From contig MU385859.1 in NCBI GenBank assembly GCA_022497145.1, forward strand, positions 310,001 through 374,000: a stretch of 64,000 bases of DNA, written 5' to 3'. The translations under genes were made by a program, and so were the position numbers. The stretch comes from Rostrohypoxylon terebratum (lineage: Eukaryota > Ascomycota > Sordariomycetes > Xylariales > Hypoxylaceae). Under the pieces are notes generated by a model. That model did not search any database and had not been told where the DNA came from. It saw only the letters and a list, made by a program, of their open reading frames with translations. Positions 20,601 through 32,500 of the stretch are shown here, in pieces; position 1 is the first letter of the stretch; the number at the start of each line of letters is the position of its first letter.

Positions 20601-23600
20601 ATGAGTTTATTTGATTTTATCTCAATGCTCATTTTCCAATATTCATGTTTGGACTTTTGAAAATAACCTCATAGGATTGATCGACATATGGGCTATATGT
20701 CCACGTGCAATTAATCCAACAGTCTGGTATTATCAATGACAGCTGCTACCTTCCTTCTATGTACATACAAACACATGTAATTCGTACGAGTGGATAACTG
20801 CCACGAGCTTAAAGCGTGCTATCGAGCAGCAGGACCATTTAATCGGTAATTATTGAAAGTGGATTGAAGCTTTAGCGAAGTTGACTACCTGCCTGGTACT
20901 TTTCAATTGGACCTCATTGCTAAGGAAAGGGAGTGGACACTGATTCTTGGCTTCACCCAGCTATGTTTTACATTTACCGCATGTAACTAATGATGACCTA
21001 ACGATACGCGTACCCAACAGGGTGGAATCACCATATACGCCGCACATGATAGCGTTCTTGATTTGAACAGATACTATTATGTCTTCTCGTCGGGGGCTAT
21101 CGGGGCCAACGTTCTCCATTAAATTACGCTTCCCTCCAGTACGAGCCGGTGCCGCGCAATTGGGATCGCTGAATCAGGGTTCGTGATACCCACCTTGGGT
21201 ATCGACGAGCATGGCCAAATCCAAGGACTTGGGTCGGCTAGTTGGAAGATGTCTCGCTAATTTGCGATTTGAGAGACGAAACGCCATAGGATATCAGATA
21301 ATATTAAGGCATTTCCTACTTCGTAGGAACATGACTAAGTTGCTAGAGCGTCACGCTTGCCATCCGGTGACTTCCCCGTTATTGCGAACCTGGGGAAGAC
21401 ACCTGATCGAGCGTACATAGTGGTTTTCCTCGGTCCGATCAAGACTTCATGGGCGGCGCTCTAGAACACGATGCCCTTCCAAGGCTTCATGCGAGAGAAT
21501 CTGCTTTTGGAATGGCGTCCAGCTTTGATGGGTTGACAGCTTTAAATAGGAACTCCACATGATCGCTATGACGAGGGTTTCAAGCGCGGGTGCAAGAGGC
21601 CGTGGTTGGTGGGAACAGACACTACTCCTCTTAGCGAAACAACAGACTTCGGCGAAAATACGTTCCTGTCAAGGTGTGAGGAGCGCCGCCGGACTCTTCG
21701 AATTTCCTTCTAGAAGGTGTGGTCGTTGCGCGTGAGACACTTTTCTCCGCCGGCTAGGCTAAGCTAGGCCGTCGGTCGCTTCGTCCTCCTCCTGCAAAGA
21801 GGATGGCGTAGCTAACGGGTCCAGTATTCGGATTAGGAAGTGAAAGCGCCTTAGAGAAATTGTTCGGGATTTGACAAGCTCGACTATCGCGCGCGTCCCT
21901 TGTCGCCGGAAGCTCACCCGCCTCGCGGGTACACTAATAAGGACCCCCCCCCAGGGCTTGGGCAAAACAGGATACAGCATCCCAATCGTCCCAAGTAGGT
22001 ACAAGAGATATGGGTTAGGATTGCCCATGGAAGAGACCGTGCGTGAGACGGGGACAGTGGTGTCATCGAATATTCTCGATGGTTTATTTTATCGAGAATA
22101 TTTTATTTTATTCTATTTTATTTATTTCAATATTTTTTATTCTTGCCCATGAATGAATTCATTTTGTATCGTTGGTGGATACTTCATGGTTTATATTAGC
22201 GTGGCTAGGATATCTCATCCCCAGCCCTCCCAGAGCCATGACAATGGAATCGTATTCTTATATCACCGGAGTTGACTCCGTTGGGTTGGGAGCCATTTCA
22301 TGGTTGGTGTTTCCTTGTTGTTTAGGATTTATTTACTACAATGAGTTCACTATTAGCAAAGGAGTGGTGAAAATTTTACTTCATATATAATAGTTGTTAG
22401 TTAAGATGATGGAATAGATGCAATAAGATACGAAAAGAGACACCGATGCTGTGTGATAGACTGTTGGCAAATCCTCTATGCGTGTATACTTTGAGAGGTG
22501 TGATGATTGTGTGATATTTGATCGGAACATCATCCCGTTGATGATCGATGGAGTAGACAGGCAAGATACGATAGTACAATAGCTGAGTAGGTACATACAT
22601 GTCTTTCTTCTCAATAAAAATAATAAAATCGAATAAAATAAAATACAATAAAAACAAAACAGGGGTGAATAAACCTCGAGAGACTAAAGAAATGAACGTA
22701 CCAGCGTACCTACCTTCATCTATATCGAAAGTAGTCAAATACCAGGTATATCTCCACGCCAAATGACTAATAATCCAAGCTAACGCCAACTACGGTTCAG
22801 AGGCTCCCAAGAATCTTCACCGGCTAAGAACTCGGGAAGATCTGGTGCTTGAAACGGTCACATGATCGGGTTGCCCAGTTAAAAACCCATTACGACGGTG
22901 CTGTCGCAGTTCTTAGTAAGGATATAATATTGAGGTGGGAGGTGGGAGGTGGGATAAAGAAAAAGGATCCATCATTTTTGGAAATGGCAATAATGACTAA
23001 AATGACGGACCCGCCGAAATGGTCATTGGCCGTCCTGTTATATGTATGGATCTATTATTAGTCTTTAGTTTCAAACCAAGTCAAATGATCGATTTTTTTA
23101 ATCGTCAATGCGCCCTGTCATGAATCAGAATCAGGCATAACTTATGCTTCTACTAGTAATGTATTCTATGGTTTTATGTCGTTCGGTGGTCTAGTGGAGA
23201 ATTGAATGATTGGTGCGAATAGTACTAAGTCCTTCGTGTTATGCACCTTGTGCACAAAGCAATTCATTAGGTAATACGGTATAAGTGGCCCATAATAAAT
23301 TCAATTAGTGGCGGCAGTTGCAGCAGTGAGAGAGGTCACGACTCACTGGAAGTCTGGGGAACTTCTGACTGTCTGAATCTTAATGTTCGTCATACTTCGT
23401 TCCAACGTACGATAATATCTTGATTCTCTAAGACCGCTTATACTTGAGCTGGTAACAACTGTCTAGCGGCTGACATCATCCTATCACATCCAGTCTGTTA
23501 TGTGCGTAATGAAGCTCGGGTCAATCTTACAAGATGGGTAGAGCTAGTGAGCCTCAACTGCTTCAATTGGTCTCCTTGCACCCGCCTCAAACTATTTATT

Positions 23601-23879
23601 ACGATGAGATGGTGAGGTTGCAAGTCTATAATAGACCATGTCAATTGATTCGACTGTTACTTAGTAACGGTCGCTAGATGCAGTCATTCGGCGATTATCT
23701 AAGAAAGAGCAATAGATCGCTGAGTCTTGCAAGTTTCTGTGTAACTAGTGACTCTATACGACGTCATAGAACGCCACAACCTTTTTTTAACCTTTTCACT
23801 AGTAGTATCTCCACATGCGCACATGCGAAACAACGTCCTTCCTCGTAGATGGAGCCTCATCTTATCAAGCCACAACACA

Positions 23880-23985
23880 ATAACTGGGACCTATTTCCAA
23901 AACAGGAACCTTCCTTAAATAGATGAGGCTGATGCTCCACCCCTGAGAGCCCCTTATTCATAGCCGTTACTCGACAGTCTCGACT
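23880..23985 (+). promoter_or_regulatory. Proximal promoter with two stress-element cores
   Basis: Two CCCCT cores (in CACCCCTGA and AGCCCCTTA) lie within about 50 bp before the start codon of the 166-residue protein, next to a TTAAATA AT-rich box. Paired CCCCT sites are typical of Msn2/Msn4-type stress-responsive promoters in yeasts. Relevance in this fungus is inference. Confidence 0.35.
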
Positions 23986-24486
23986 ATGGCGGAGGTCAAC
24001 GGACAACAGGGCAAGGAGGGCCAACCGGAGAGGCCAACGACGAAAGAAAAGCTTCTGGAGGAAATCACGAAGCGTATCGAAGAGTCTAAGAAGCTACAGG
24101 AGGAATCCGTCCAGCTTCACAAGCAAGCAGATGAAGCAGATGACCCCGCAATCGCCGAAGATCTGAAATTTCAAGCCCGCAAGCTCGACAGGAACGCGGC
24201 TAAGTTGCTAAAGACGGCAAAGAGGCTCGAGACCGGCTGGATGCAGGGCGGCGCTGCCGGCGCCGGTATAGGGGCTGGCATCGCCGGTGGACTAGGCGTA
24301 ACGGTGGGGTCCTTGGTCAGCGGCTTGGTTGCCATCCCCACAACCGGCCTGGGGATCTTGGTCGGAGCGGGAACGGGGTTGGTCCACGGTCCCTGGGTCA
24401 AGTTTAGTCAAGCTTTCAGCAAGGACGAGGTGGATGAGATTGATAAAGAGGCAGACGAGGAGGCTCGGCAGATCGGAGAGGCTTGA
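23986..24486 (+). CDS. Small coiled-coil and glycine-zipper protein
   Basis: This is an intronless frame of 166 residues starting at an ATG in the context GACTATGGC. Residues 18-82 are strongly charged and helical (Lys, Glu and Gln rich, heptad-like), consistent with a coiled coil. Residues 86-133 are a Gly/Ala-rich hydrophobic stretch with repeated GxxxG spacing (for example AGAGIGAGIAGG and later TTGLGILVGAGTG), split by an Ile-Pro. This suggests two short membrane-inserting helices or a glycine zipper. The tail (about 145-166) is acidic. There is no signal peptide. Glycine-zipper proteins often oligomerise in membranes. I do not recognise the family. It is isolated, with no other gene within several kilobases on either side. 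Confidence 0.8.
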   Translation: MAEVNGQQGKEGQPERPTTKEKLLEEITKRIEESKKLQEESVQLHKQADEADDPAIAEDLKFQARKLDRNAAKLLKTAKRLETGWMQGGAAGAGIGAGIAGGLGVTVGSLVSGLVAIPTTGLGILVGAGTGLVHGPWVKFSQAFSKDEVDEIDKEADEEARQIGEA

Positions 24487-26156
24487 GATGGATGAATAGA
24501 TAGAGTAGTAACTGATGAGTACGGAGACAGGTACGAGGTTATGATATCTCTTAGAACTAGGTATCTTCTCATTGGGGAATTTAATTCGGTTATAATCAGA
24601 AGCGACTCACAATGAAACCAATCCGCCTACACTTGTGTAATTTAACTGTGTTAATTAAAGACATAAACCTAGGCTTTATATAATAGGTAATCCTACCGGG
24701 AAACCACCGGATTACCGTCCTTTGTCATATCACTTAGGCAAGGTTCGTAGATTGGATAGGATACCTCCTAGGTATCTATGCACCTATAGTTATTTTTTGG
24801 TGACACCTTAGTCAAGAAGATTGAGGAGGCAGAAGGGATATACTATAGAAATACCTAACTAGTGATGCCTCAAGATTCGATGTTTAAACGCAAGTTGTGT
24901 TGAAGGATATTGATAAGTCCTATATTAACTGTTCAGGGCAGCAAATAAACCTGGAAGTTCGAGCCTCAGGACCATGTTTATTGTATATCCTTCAAAATCT
25001 TATTTAAAGGAGGTAGACAACTAATTAGGTTAACCCTTAGATTATAGGATTAAGATAAGCACACCGAAAAAAACAACCTAGTTTCTTAGAACTATCAATG
25101 AGCTTTTAATATACCATATCACAGAAATAGAATCACATCATTTTACTTCACTCTTCACTCTTCACTCATGATCGATCGGCTCTCCGTACTCGCCATGACG
25201 ACACGAAATCAGAGAGGCGATTTCTCTTACTTTAGAAGACTCCCACCCGAGTTATAATACATCATGATATGGCGGTACCTACTACTTTAATGATGAATCT
25301 ATTGTACAACTCCTTTGGCCATTCCATCCTAGTGTTGAAAGGCCAACGGACAAGTATGCCAATGAATAAAATACAACATCCCATGGTCGTAGAAACTATG
25401 GTCCTATGAGATATGATCATTGTACCTTTAATTGTAAGACCTATAATCTTAATATAATGTTGAACTGGGGAAAATGGCCTGGTCTATTCTCGAACGACCT
25501 CAGAGAGAGCGAATATATACCTCCTTAACTAGACTATGGTACCGGAACATATAAAAACTTGCAATTACGGACAGGCGGGATATCAGCATGATCTTCATGA
25601 ATTCAAAGCTTTTTTACCACTCAAACGATTCTATTTTGTCACAATTCCTTACGGCCCTATTGTTATGAATTACTAGCTAACGACGAGATGTTGCGTGATC
25701 GCGACGGCGTGGATTTCGAGACATTCTCCATGAGTATACACCTCTCACACATAAATATTAAATATGTTGCTGATGCTGATTGTCGCAAACCTGATAGGGG
25801 CCGACAGTATGAGTATAAGAGAGCCTTCCCCTAGCAGACTGTCAAAGCTTGGGATGGAAAAGAATTCATACATGCGTGCAGAGATGCCTGTCCATAGCAT
25901 ACGAAATATATTGCTCAATTATCGTAAGTTTGGGGACCTCTATCTCAAGTAGACAGCATTAGGGGGCGACTCCTCCCTAGATAGTACATAGGCATTATGA
26001 TTCTACGGTTCGCAGTTCACTTATAACGTGGGTATAATCAAACGTGCTTAACTCCTACTCATTGGAAAGTGCGTTTTACTTGATGTGCCTTGATGTAGAC
26101 CATATTCTCGTATGTACAAGTTCCTAATTAACGCCTCTACTGACCCGAGAGTCACC
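24487..26156. other. Intergenic stretch
   Basis: This lies downstream of the glycine-zipper gene. It is AT-rich in places, with a triple CTTCACT repeat near 25147-25166. No open frame resembles a protein. Several 'tacctaggta' type motif fragments are present. Confidence 0.5.
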
Positions 26157-26542
26157 TTAGACACAAGACACGTTTGACATTTCAGGATTAGCGAGAATGT
26201 GGTCTACATTGAATATATTCCCATGACGTTGATCGAAGGCATGGTATTTGTTAATCGCCTTAATCTGCACTTCATCGGACCAATAGGGGCCAGGAGAACC
26301 GCGCTTAGCTAATACAGTCGGAAGAAGAGGTTGCGCTGCGGCTACTATTCTACGATACAGTCTCAAAAAGTATGGTGACACGGGTAGCTCATGTGGCTGC
26401 CAGGGCCAGATCCTCTTCTCCGAGACACGATGGAAAAGGCTGAAGGAATACCGTTGTCCCGACAGGTCTCGCTGAGGGTGTGAAGACAGTTGTTCAAGGC
26501 TGAGTTGTCAATAAATGTCTCACATGGCACGCGTGACAGCAT
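26157..26542 (-). pseudogene. Possible relic of an unidentified protein-coding gene
   Basis: Two overlapping minus-strand frames look protein-like. The upstream one starts at an ATG (26542) and runs 59 codons to a stop at 26363, with a composition such as ALNNCLHTLSETCRDNG. The second frame, shifted by one base, is open through the same region and continues to 26157 with ELPVSPYFLRLYRRIVAAAQ and later YWSDEVQIKAINKYHAF. The apparent reading passes from the first to the second around 26400-26430, which suggests a single-base frameshift in an old gene of which only part remains. I do not recognise the family. Coding status rests on composition alone. Confidence 0.3.
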
Positions 26543-29500
26543 CCTGCGTGCTGGGAGGGGGGCGGACAGCCCAGAGCATGAAACATTGATTCACTCGGTT
26601 GCAAAAAGGAGAAAAAAAAAGTTTGGGTGTGCTGACTTAAAGTAAGGGCTTACCCTACATTACTACTATGTATAATGTGGGTGCCGATTAAGCACGAGCA
26701 ACTTCTGCTCCAGATCTCGTACCTACCGTCTCCACGTCGTATGTATAGGCGAGGCTCTAGCGAGGACGCGGGGAAATCAATCATCAGACCAAGCAAAAGG
26801 GAGCTGGGCCTAGTCCCCCAGTCTCCCAGTCTTCCCCGGGGATCGACCCGTGCATTGCCAAGCCACAATATAGAAGTTTTTGATTACTCTAAGTACACTC
26901 CATCAGCTGTGCTCGCGCGATTAATAGAAATCTTCACCGCCGGTTGGCATTGGCCAGTCATTATTCGCGGCGTGTCGGTCGCGCCGTTGGGCAGCCTGAG
27001 ACAAGGCCCGCGAGGCCGGAGGAAGCCCGGGTTTTGTCAGGGACCTGTCTTTCCTTCTCGGCCGTAAGCGTCACCAGGTGCCTGAGCTAGAACCATCTCT
27101 AGCCTAGAGCCTTTTGGTGTTGGAACGTCGCGATTCTACGGCGGCACGGTTCCAACTCTCGATCAAAGGATCGAGGTGGAGGAAGGTAAAAATAAAGCCA
27201 AGAACACCTACTTGGTAGGTGAGAGGATAGGCGAAGCAAGAAAGTCTTGTCTTGTCCCATCCTCACCGATTCATCCAGCCATCCCTTTCCAGAATGCCTA
27301 ACTACGATAACCCCTTGGACGGGAAGCCGACGCTACGGTAGCAGCTACGGAGATATTTTCGACTGAGAGTCAAATTTCAGAATTTCTCCTCGCGAGTGCC
27401 GTGCCTGTTCCTGCGGGAGCAACCCTCCACACATTCGGCAACGAACCGCTCCACCCTAACATGCTGGAAGCGAATAAAGGAAATAAGACGAGAAATAAGA
27501 TAAAATAAAATTGTCAGGGAGGCGAAGGTGTTGAACCCCGCAAATGTAAGTCTCGAGGCTGTGAATTTCTTTTCTCTTTTGCTCGCGCTTGTACCGGCTA
27601 AATGGCGCGCAGTCGAGGCGTGCCGGCTGATTTTAACCGGCAACTTTACCCAAGGCCCTGAGAGCCGCCCCAAGGGCGTTCCTGGGGATAGCAGCAAGGG
27701 TTTCCTGCCAACCCGCTGCTGTTGCAGCTCCCTGGAACCGATCTCCCGGGAACTTTGGGACGGCACTACGAGGGTCTATGTGTATAGTAAGGTGTACGGT
27801 GTATTGGGTGTATTGTACCGTAGCGATGTCTGCCGTGAAGGCGTCTTCCGGCTGCGGCATGTAATGCTGGATGTATGTATCGCGAACCCGCTTGGCTGGG
27901 GAGAAGCGTGCAGCGCATGCAGATATGTCAGTCAGGCTGGGCTGAAGGGACGCTACGCTACCTTACCTTCTTACACCCCCTGACGAACGTGAGCGTGAGC
28001 GCCACAACTGGACGAAGACGAAAGGTTGGAAGTGTCTATCAATATAAATTCTGTTATATCTCCATAAAATAGACTACAGCCATAGCCTACAGCCTACAGT
28101 ACAGCCTACAAGCGACGTGTACGCGCGTAGGGGCCGTTATTTTCTGGGGTGCATGAGAGACTGCCCCAGGATCTATTCTTCCCCGTAGTAATACCCCAAA
28201 GTCCACTTATACTACGACATGTCTCTTGTCCTTTTGACTCTTCAAATTTCCAATAATACCTAATTTTTTTATATTTCTTTTATTACCATTCGTATTATTT
28301 TCCAATATTAGTATTAATTTCTTTTTCACACAAGCTTCTTATTATCTTTTATGTAATTGTTCTCTGTGACGATCGGCGTGCGAGACCAAAACATTACCGT
28401 CATAAGATGGGCCGCGTGGTCCCTAAAGCTGGGCACTGAATCTTGAATTCGGAACCCTCCTATTCTGGCATCTTCACCTAGCCTTGCCTCACCAACCTCA
28501 CCGAGTCTTGGCTATAGTCGAACAAGACATACTCTAAAATGTCATCGTAGGGTGATTTCCTCAGCGATGTGGGACTAAAATCATATAGATTCTGTCAGCT
28601 CGTGTAGCCGGAACCCTAATCCGGAAATCATTGGCCGCGCCGTATAGCTGCTGAATAAGATATTTTGGTAATAATATTTCGCTTGGCGAGGGATGATGCG
28701 CACCCCAAGATATGATGACCGATGACCACCGCTGCTACTCAAAGCTTAAGTGATCCTATCGCCTTTGTCTCCGTCTCTGCTTCTGCCTGAGACTCAGACT
28801 AACCGACGCATCGTAAGAGGACCAAGGTGGATTCTAGCATACTTCGTACCTGTTCGGTATAACAAGCCACCCTACCTTGAGTTTCACCGCAGAACACAAG
28901 AGGATCGGTCATTTCGGGGAGGCTTACTAAAAATGGTATATTTGCACGAGGTTCTACATCGCGTGACCTCTAGGTCTCAGATATATCGTGGCAGTAACAC
29001 GTGTTGCGGCAAACTGATGTGGCGTTCACTACTTGACATGGAAAGGGTGGTTATAAGATGGTAAGGCTGGGTTGTAATGAATGAAACTACTGGTGAAAGG
29101 AGTCATGATAGGTAGCTAGGTAGCACGGTAGCACAATATCGAAATGACGCTATAGTTGTAATCCCCGGAATTTGGACATCGAGAATATACTTACTAGGTA
29201 GTCGTAGCTGACCTCTAGCTAGACCGAATCTCGTGGCGCTTTGGGGGGATAGCTGCGTAAGGTACTTCTCACCGGTTTACGTTTTTGTACTATATGTAAT
29301 TCTAGTATCGTGCATATCCACTGCCTAGTATTTAACTTCCCCACGGAGGGATTACCACTTCCTAAGGTTAAAATGTATGAAGATGTACCTCTCTATGATG
29401 CATGTCATTTTAACATCGGATCCTTTAATTCGGCTTTTGAACAATACCCGTAAGTCCGACGGTAAGCCATAGACACGGAAGAGCGTTTTCCTTTCCTCGC

Positions 29501-32500
29501 CTCTTCCTCGTAACGGCATCGCTCGAAGCCATCTTCAATACCAAGACCTCAAGATTGGAACCTACTAGGTGGCTATAGAATGGGTAGCCGGAGTATGACA
29601 TATTCGGCGATTCCAAAGCGGTAGCGTGTACGCGCTTCGAGGTGCATCGGGATATGGACAAGGTGCAGAGGATGGGGGGTATGTACAGAGAATTTCCGAT
29701 GTGGAAAATAGCAAAATCGAGCGGTATATTGCGATTTTCTTCCATGCTGTTCCCAGGCAATCTACGATCTGTGGCGCCGACAGGAGGGCTTCATTGGTCA
29801 GGTTTCGATGGTCGTCTTGCGAAAGTGGTTGGATACCTGTGTCCTCATCTACGCATTTACGCATCTATGGCGGAATACATCCAATCAGCACTGGTTCCGC
29901 CTGTATTGTACTTCCCACCCTGCCACCCTAGAGGTCAAAGGTAACAACGACAATAGCGGAGATAAAAAAGAATATCGAGTATCGAATATTTTGCTGACCG
30001 AACCCTTGTGGCTGACTGCACCGTGGGGGCCAATCGTGTTTGCCCATCATTCACATCGAAAATTGGCCAAAATGATCAAAATGATGAAAATTAAGGAGAG
30101 GGAGTGAGCAGTCAACTGCGCGAGATGCGCGGCTGACCATCCGGATGCGATAGTCTTGAAACTACTAGGAATGAAGTGTTGCCATTCGTGCAGTCAGATC
30201 TGACTATCTTGCTGAAGAACATGATAAGGGACGGGCCGAGTTGACTGGGTTCCTAGGCCTGCTAGAGCCTGGACAATCCTGTGCCGCATGCTTGTCAGCA
30301 AGGGTTGGGAGGTTCTTTTTAGTAGTAGGAATCACATCGACCCCCTGAGGATGGATGCAAAATGCTCCAGTTTCTTCCTCCAACATCACCAAACACCAAA
30401 ACAAGTTGCCCCCCCCCCGCGTATCGCGTATTACCCTCATTACCGTCGATGTGGTTGAGTCGGCAAGGAAATCTGACACCGCCCGTAATCTTGTCTTGTC
30501 AGTTGTCGACTTGACGATCGTAACCAATCTACTTCGCACCCGGATCAACGTGAGGCGGACTCATCAGCACAAAGATCAGCCTTGGCCTGTCAGCATTCAT
30601 ACGATTCATATGACCCCACGAACAGGCAGTGCTCCTTGCTCTCCTTTGCTCCCCTCTGACTTGAGTGGGGTGAAGGCTGAGCTGAATGTTGAAGTTCCTT
30701 TCCCATGGGGTCGGCACTCCGAAAAAGTTCTTTGTAAGACGCAGCCTGTCGCCTGTCTCTCCTAGATCGCTAGGTCCACGGTGAGATCAAAGTATAAGAA
30801 AATGTTGACATTTGATATGAAATCTGACTGGTCTACGTACCTAATACTGGGTACGTGTGGAAATAACAGACTAATTGGCAACCTAGCCGCCGCACCCGCA
30901 GTGGGCCTCTTGAGACAAATCTGATGAGATTATCATTCTCAAGGTTCTCAAAGTTCTCAACTCGATGTCACTGTCACTGTCAGATTTTTTGCCGTTGCGA
31001 TCTCCCGGTGCCCTCATCCTTAGTAGGTACCTGACGCAAATAATAACTTCGAAGTCAGAAGTTGACCACCATGGATCCTGCAAAAACTCCTGAAATTTGG
31101 GCCTTTGGACATATTTGGCTCCATCTATCGTACGAAATGAGTTGCCAGAGGTAAAATTAGACCTTGGGTCGTGTAACCACCCCGATTCGCTTCACACCCC
31201 CGTGGCATTGGTCACCACGGAAAGCCGTGCCACGAAGATGATCCAACAATTGTTTCTGTGCTACGCTGTCTTTGCCTAGATGAGCGGGGGAAGAGGGGAT
31301 TTTTGGAGACCAGACTCTCATCTAATTAGTCCAAGGCGGAGAGAGAACATCTCACCAGGTTTGATAATTCAACCCTTCTATTGTCACAAGCTTATGTCTT
31401 TTCTTGATAACATCCAGAACAGACCAAGTCGCGCGAGACGTAGAAAAGATCACGCCATTTTCACAGTTCAGAACTAAATCTCCTATTAGGCCAAGCAGAC
31501 TCGAGAGACTCTTCTAGAGCTGAGAGCTGCTACTAGGTAAAACACTATAGGATATATCCACATGTCCATAAGTCCCAACATCGCAACATCGATAAATGGA
31601 GTGTAACCTCAAAATCGCATTTAACAACTAGATTTGACATAAGCTGCGCTACTACCTAGGTATATCGACAGAATGAACCGTCCACTCTCGTCAAAGTACA
31701 TTGCTGCGAGATAATCATAGCTGGGTCAATTCCTATTTGCAGTTCTCGCCATTACTACGACCAGTCAGCGTACGAGGATGGGGAAAGGGGGCGGATGGAA
31801 CACTACGAAACGGGAACACGTCGCGAGACGGTCACTCGTCTTAGGTGAGAAGTGAGGTAGGTATATCGAACTACAACAGCTTTTAGAGGGAGACTACGGA
31901 GAGCTAGGTAAGTAAAGTAGCTGTTGTCTGATCCCTTAATCGTGAGAGGCGAAGCTAGGTACATACCTACCTACTCTTAGCGGGTAATAAACATGAAAGG
32001 AAGGGCCCTGAAATTCGTCTGATGAACATTTGATGGGGATCTTCGGTTGTTTGCGGGTAGCTCGCGTAGGCACGTAATAATAGGTGGACAATATTCACGT
32101 ATTCACGTATTCATGTCACCCGTTACCTGAGGGTCGACAACCAATCGCCAGGACGCCCCATGCGGTCTCGAAGAAGTCATCTGCTGCGGCATACATTACA
32201 CCCGTCGAAAGGGAGCATAAAGCGAAAGTGTTGTTTCGCGCAATAATTCCTAACTCATATGCTACATCGCGTAACACATCAAGAAGTCGTATTCAGCAGA
32301 AACGGGACGGCAGTGTCCCCCGAGGTGCTGGCTGATCTGATCGGAATCTGGAGGAGCCTATGGAGAAATGCCGTCGCAATATCCATCCAACGGGCGCCGG
32401 TCTCAACGATTTTCCATCGCATACAATCGCGAACCCGAGCAACTCGAGCGCATCACCCGCATCACCCATATCACCGCACATGTATGATATGTATGATCCT

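Larger units (their letters stand above)
16234..23985. other. Gene-poor stretch of 7.8 kb
   Basis: I find no gene on either strand. The open frames are short, overlap on both strands and lack protein-like composition. The stretch holds an 18-bp perfect palindrome (17605-17622), poly-C runs (near 17635, 18079 and 21944), one copy of the CCTAGGACCTAGGT motif (18907-18920), an AT-rich tract at about 22080-22140 with a second one of opposite strand polarity at 22605-22660, and a GAGGTGG triple repeat (about 22930-22952). The last 150 bp form the promoter of the next gene. Confidence 0.55.

Noticed and set aside
23184..23220. tRNA-like words (GGTGGTCTAGTGG and GGTGCGAAT)
   Set aside because: They resemble an A box and a B box, but the spacing is too short, no acceptor or anticodon stem forms, and the B box lacks the conserved TTC.
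27377..27766. 129-codon minus-strand frame
   Set aside because: Its composition is unlike a protein, frames on the other strand are equally open, and no motif was found.
30204..30765. Overlapping frames of 114 and 136 codons on opposite strands
   Set aside because: Both run through a poly-C tract and lack motifs. Neither has splice signals or a leader-like upstream region.
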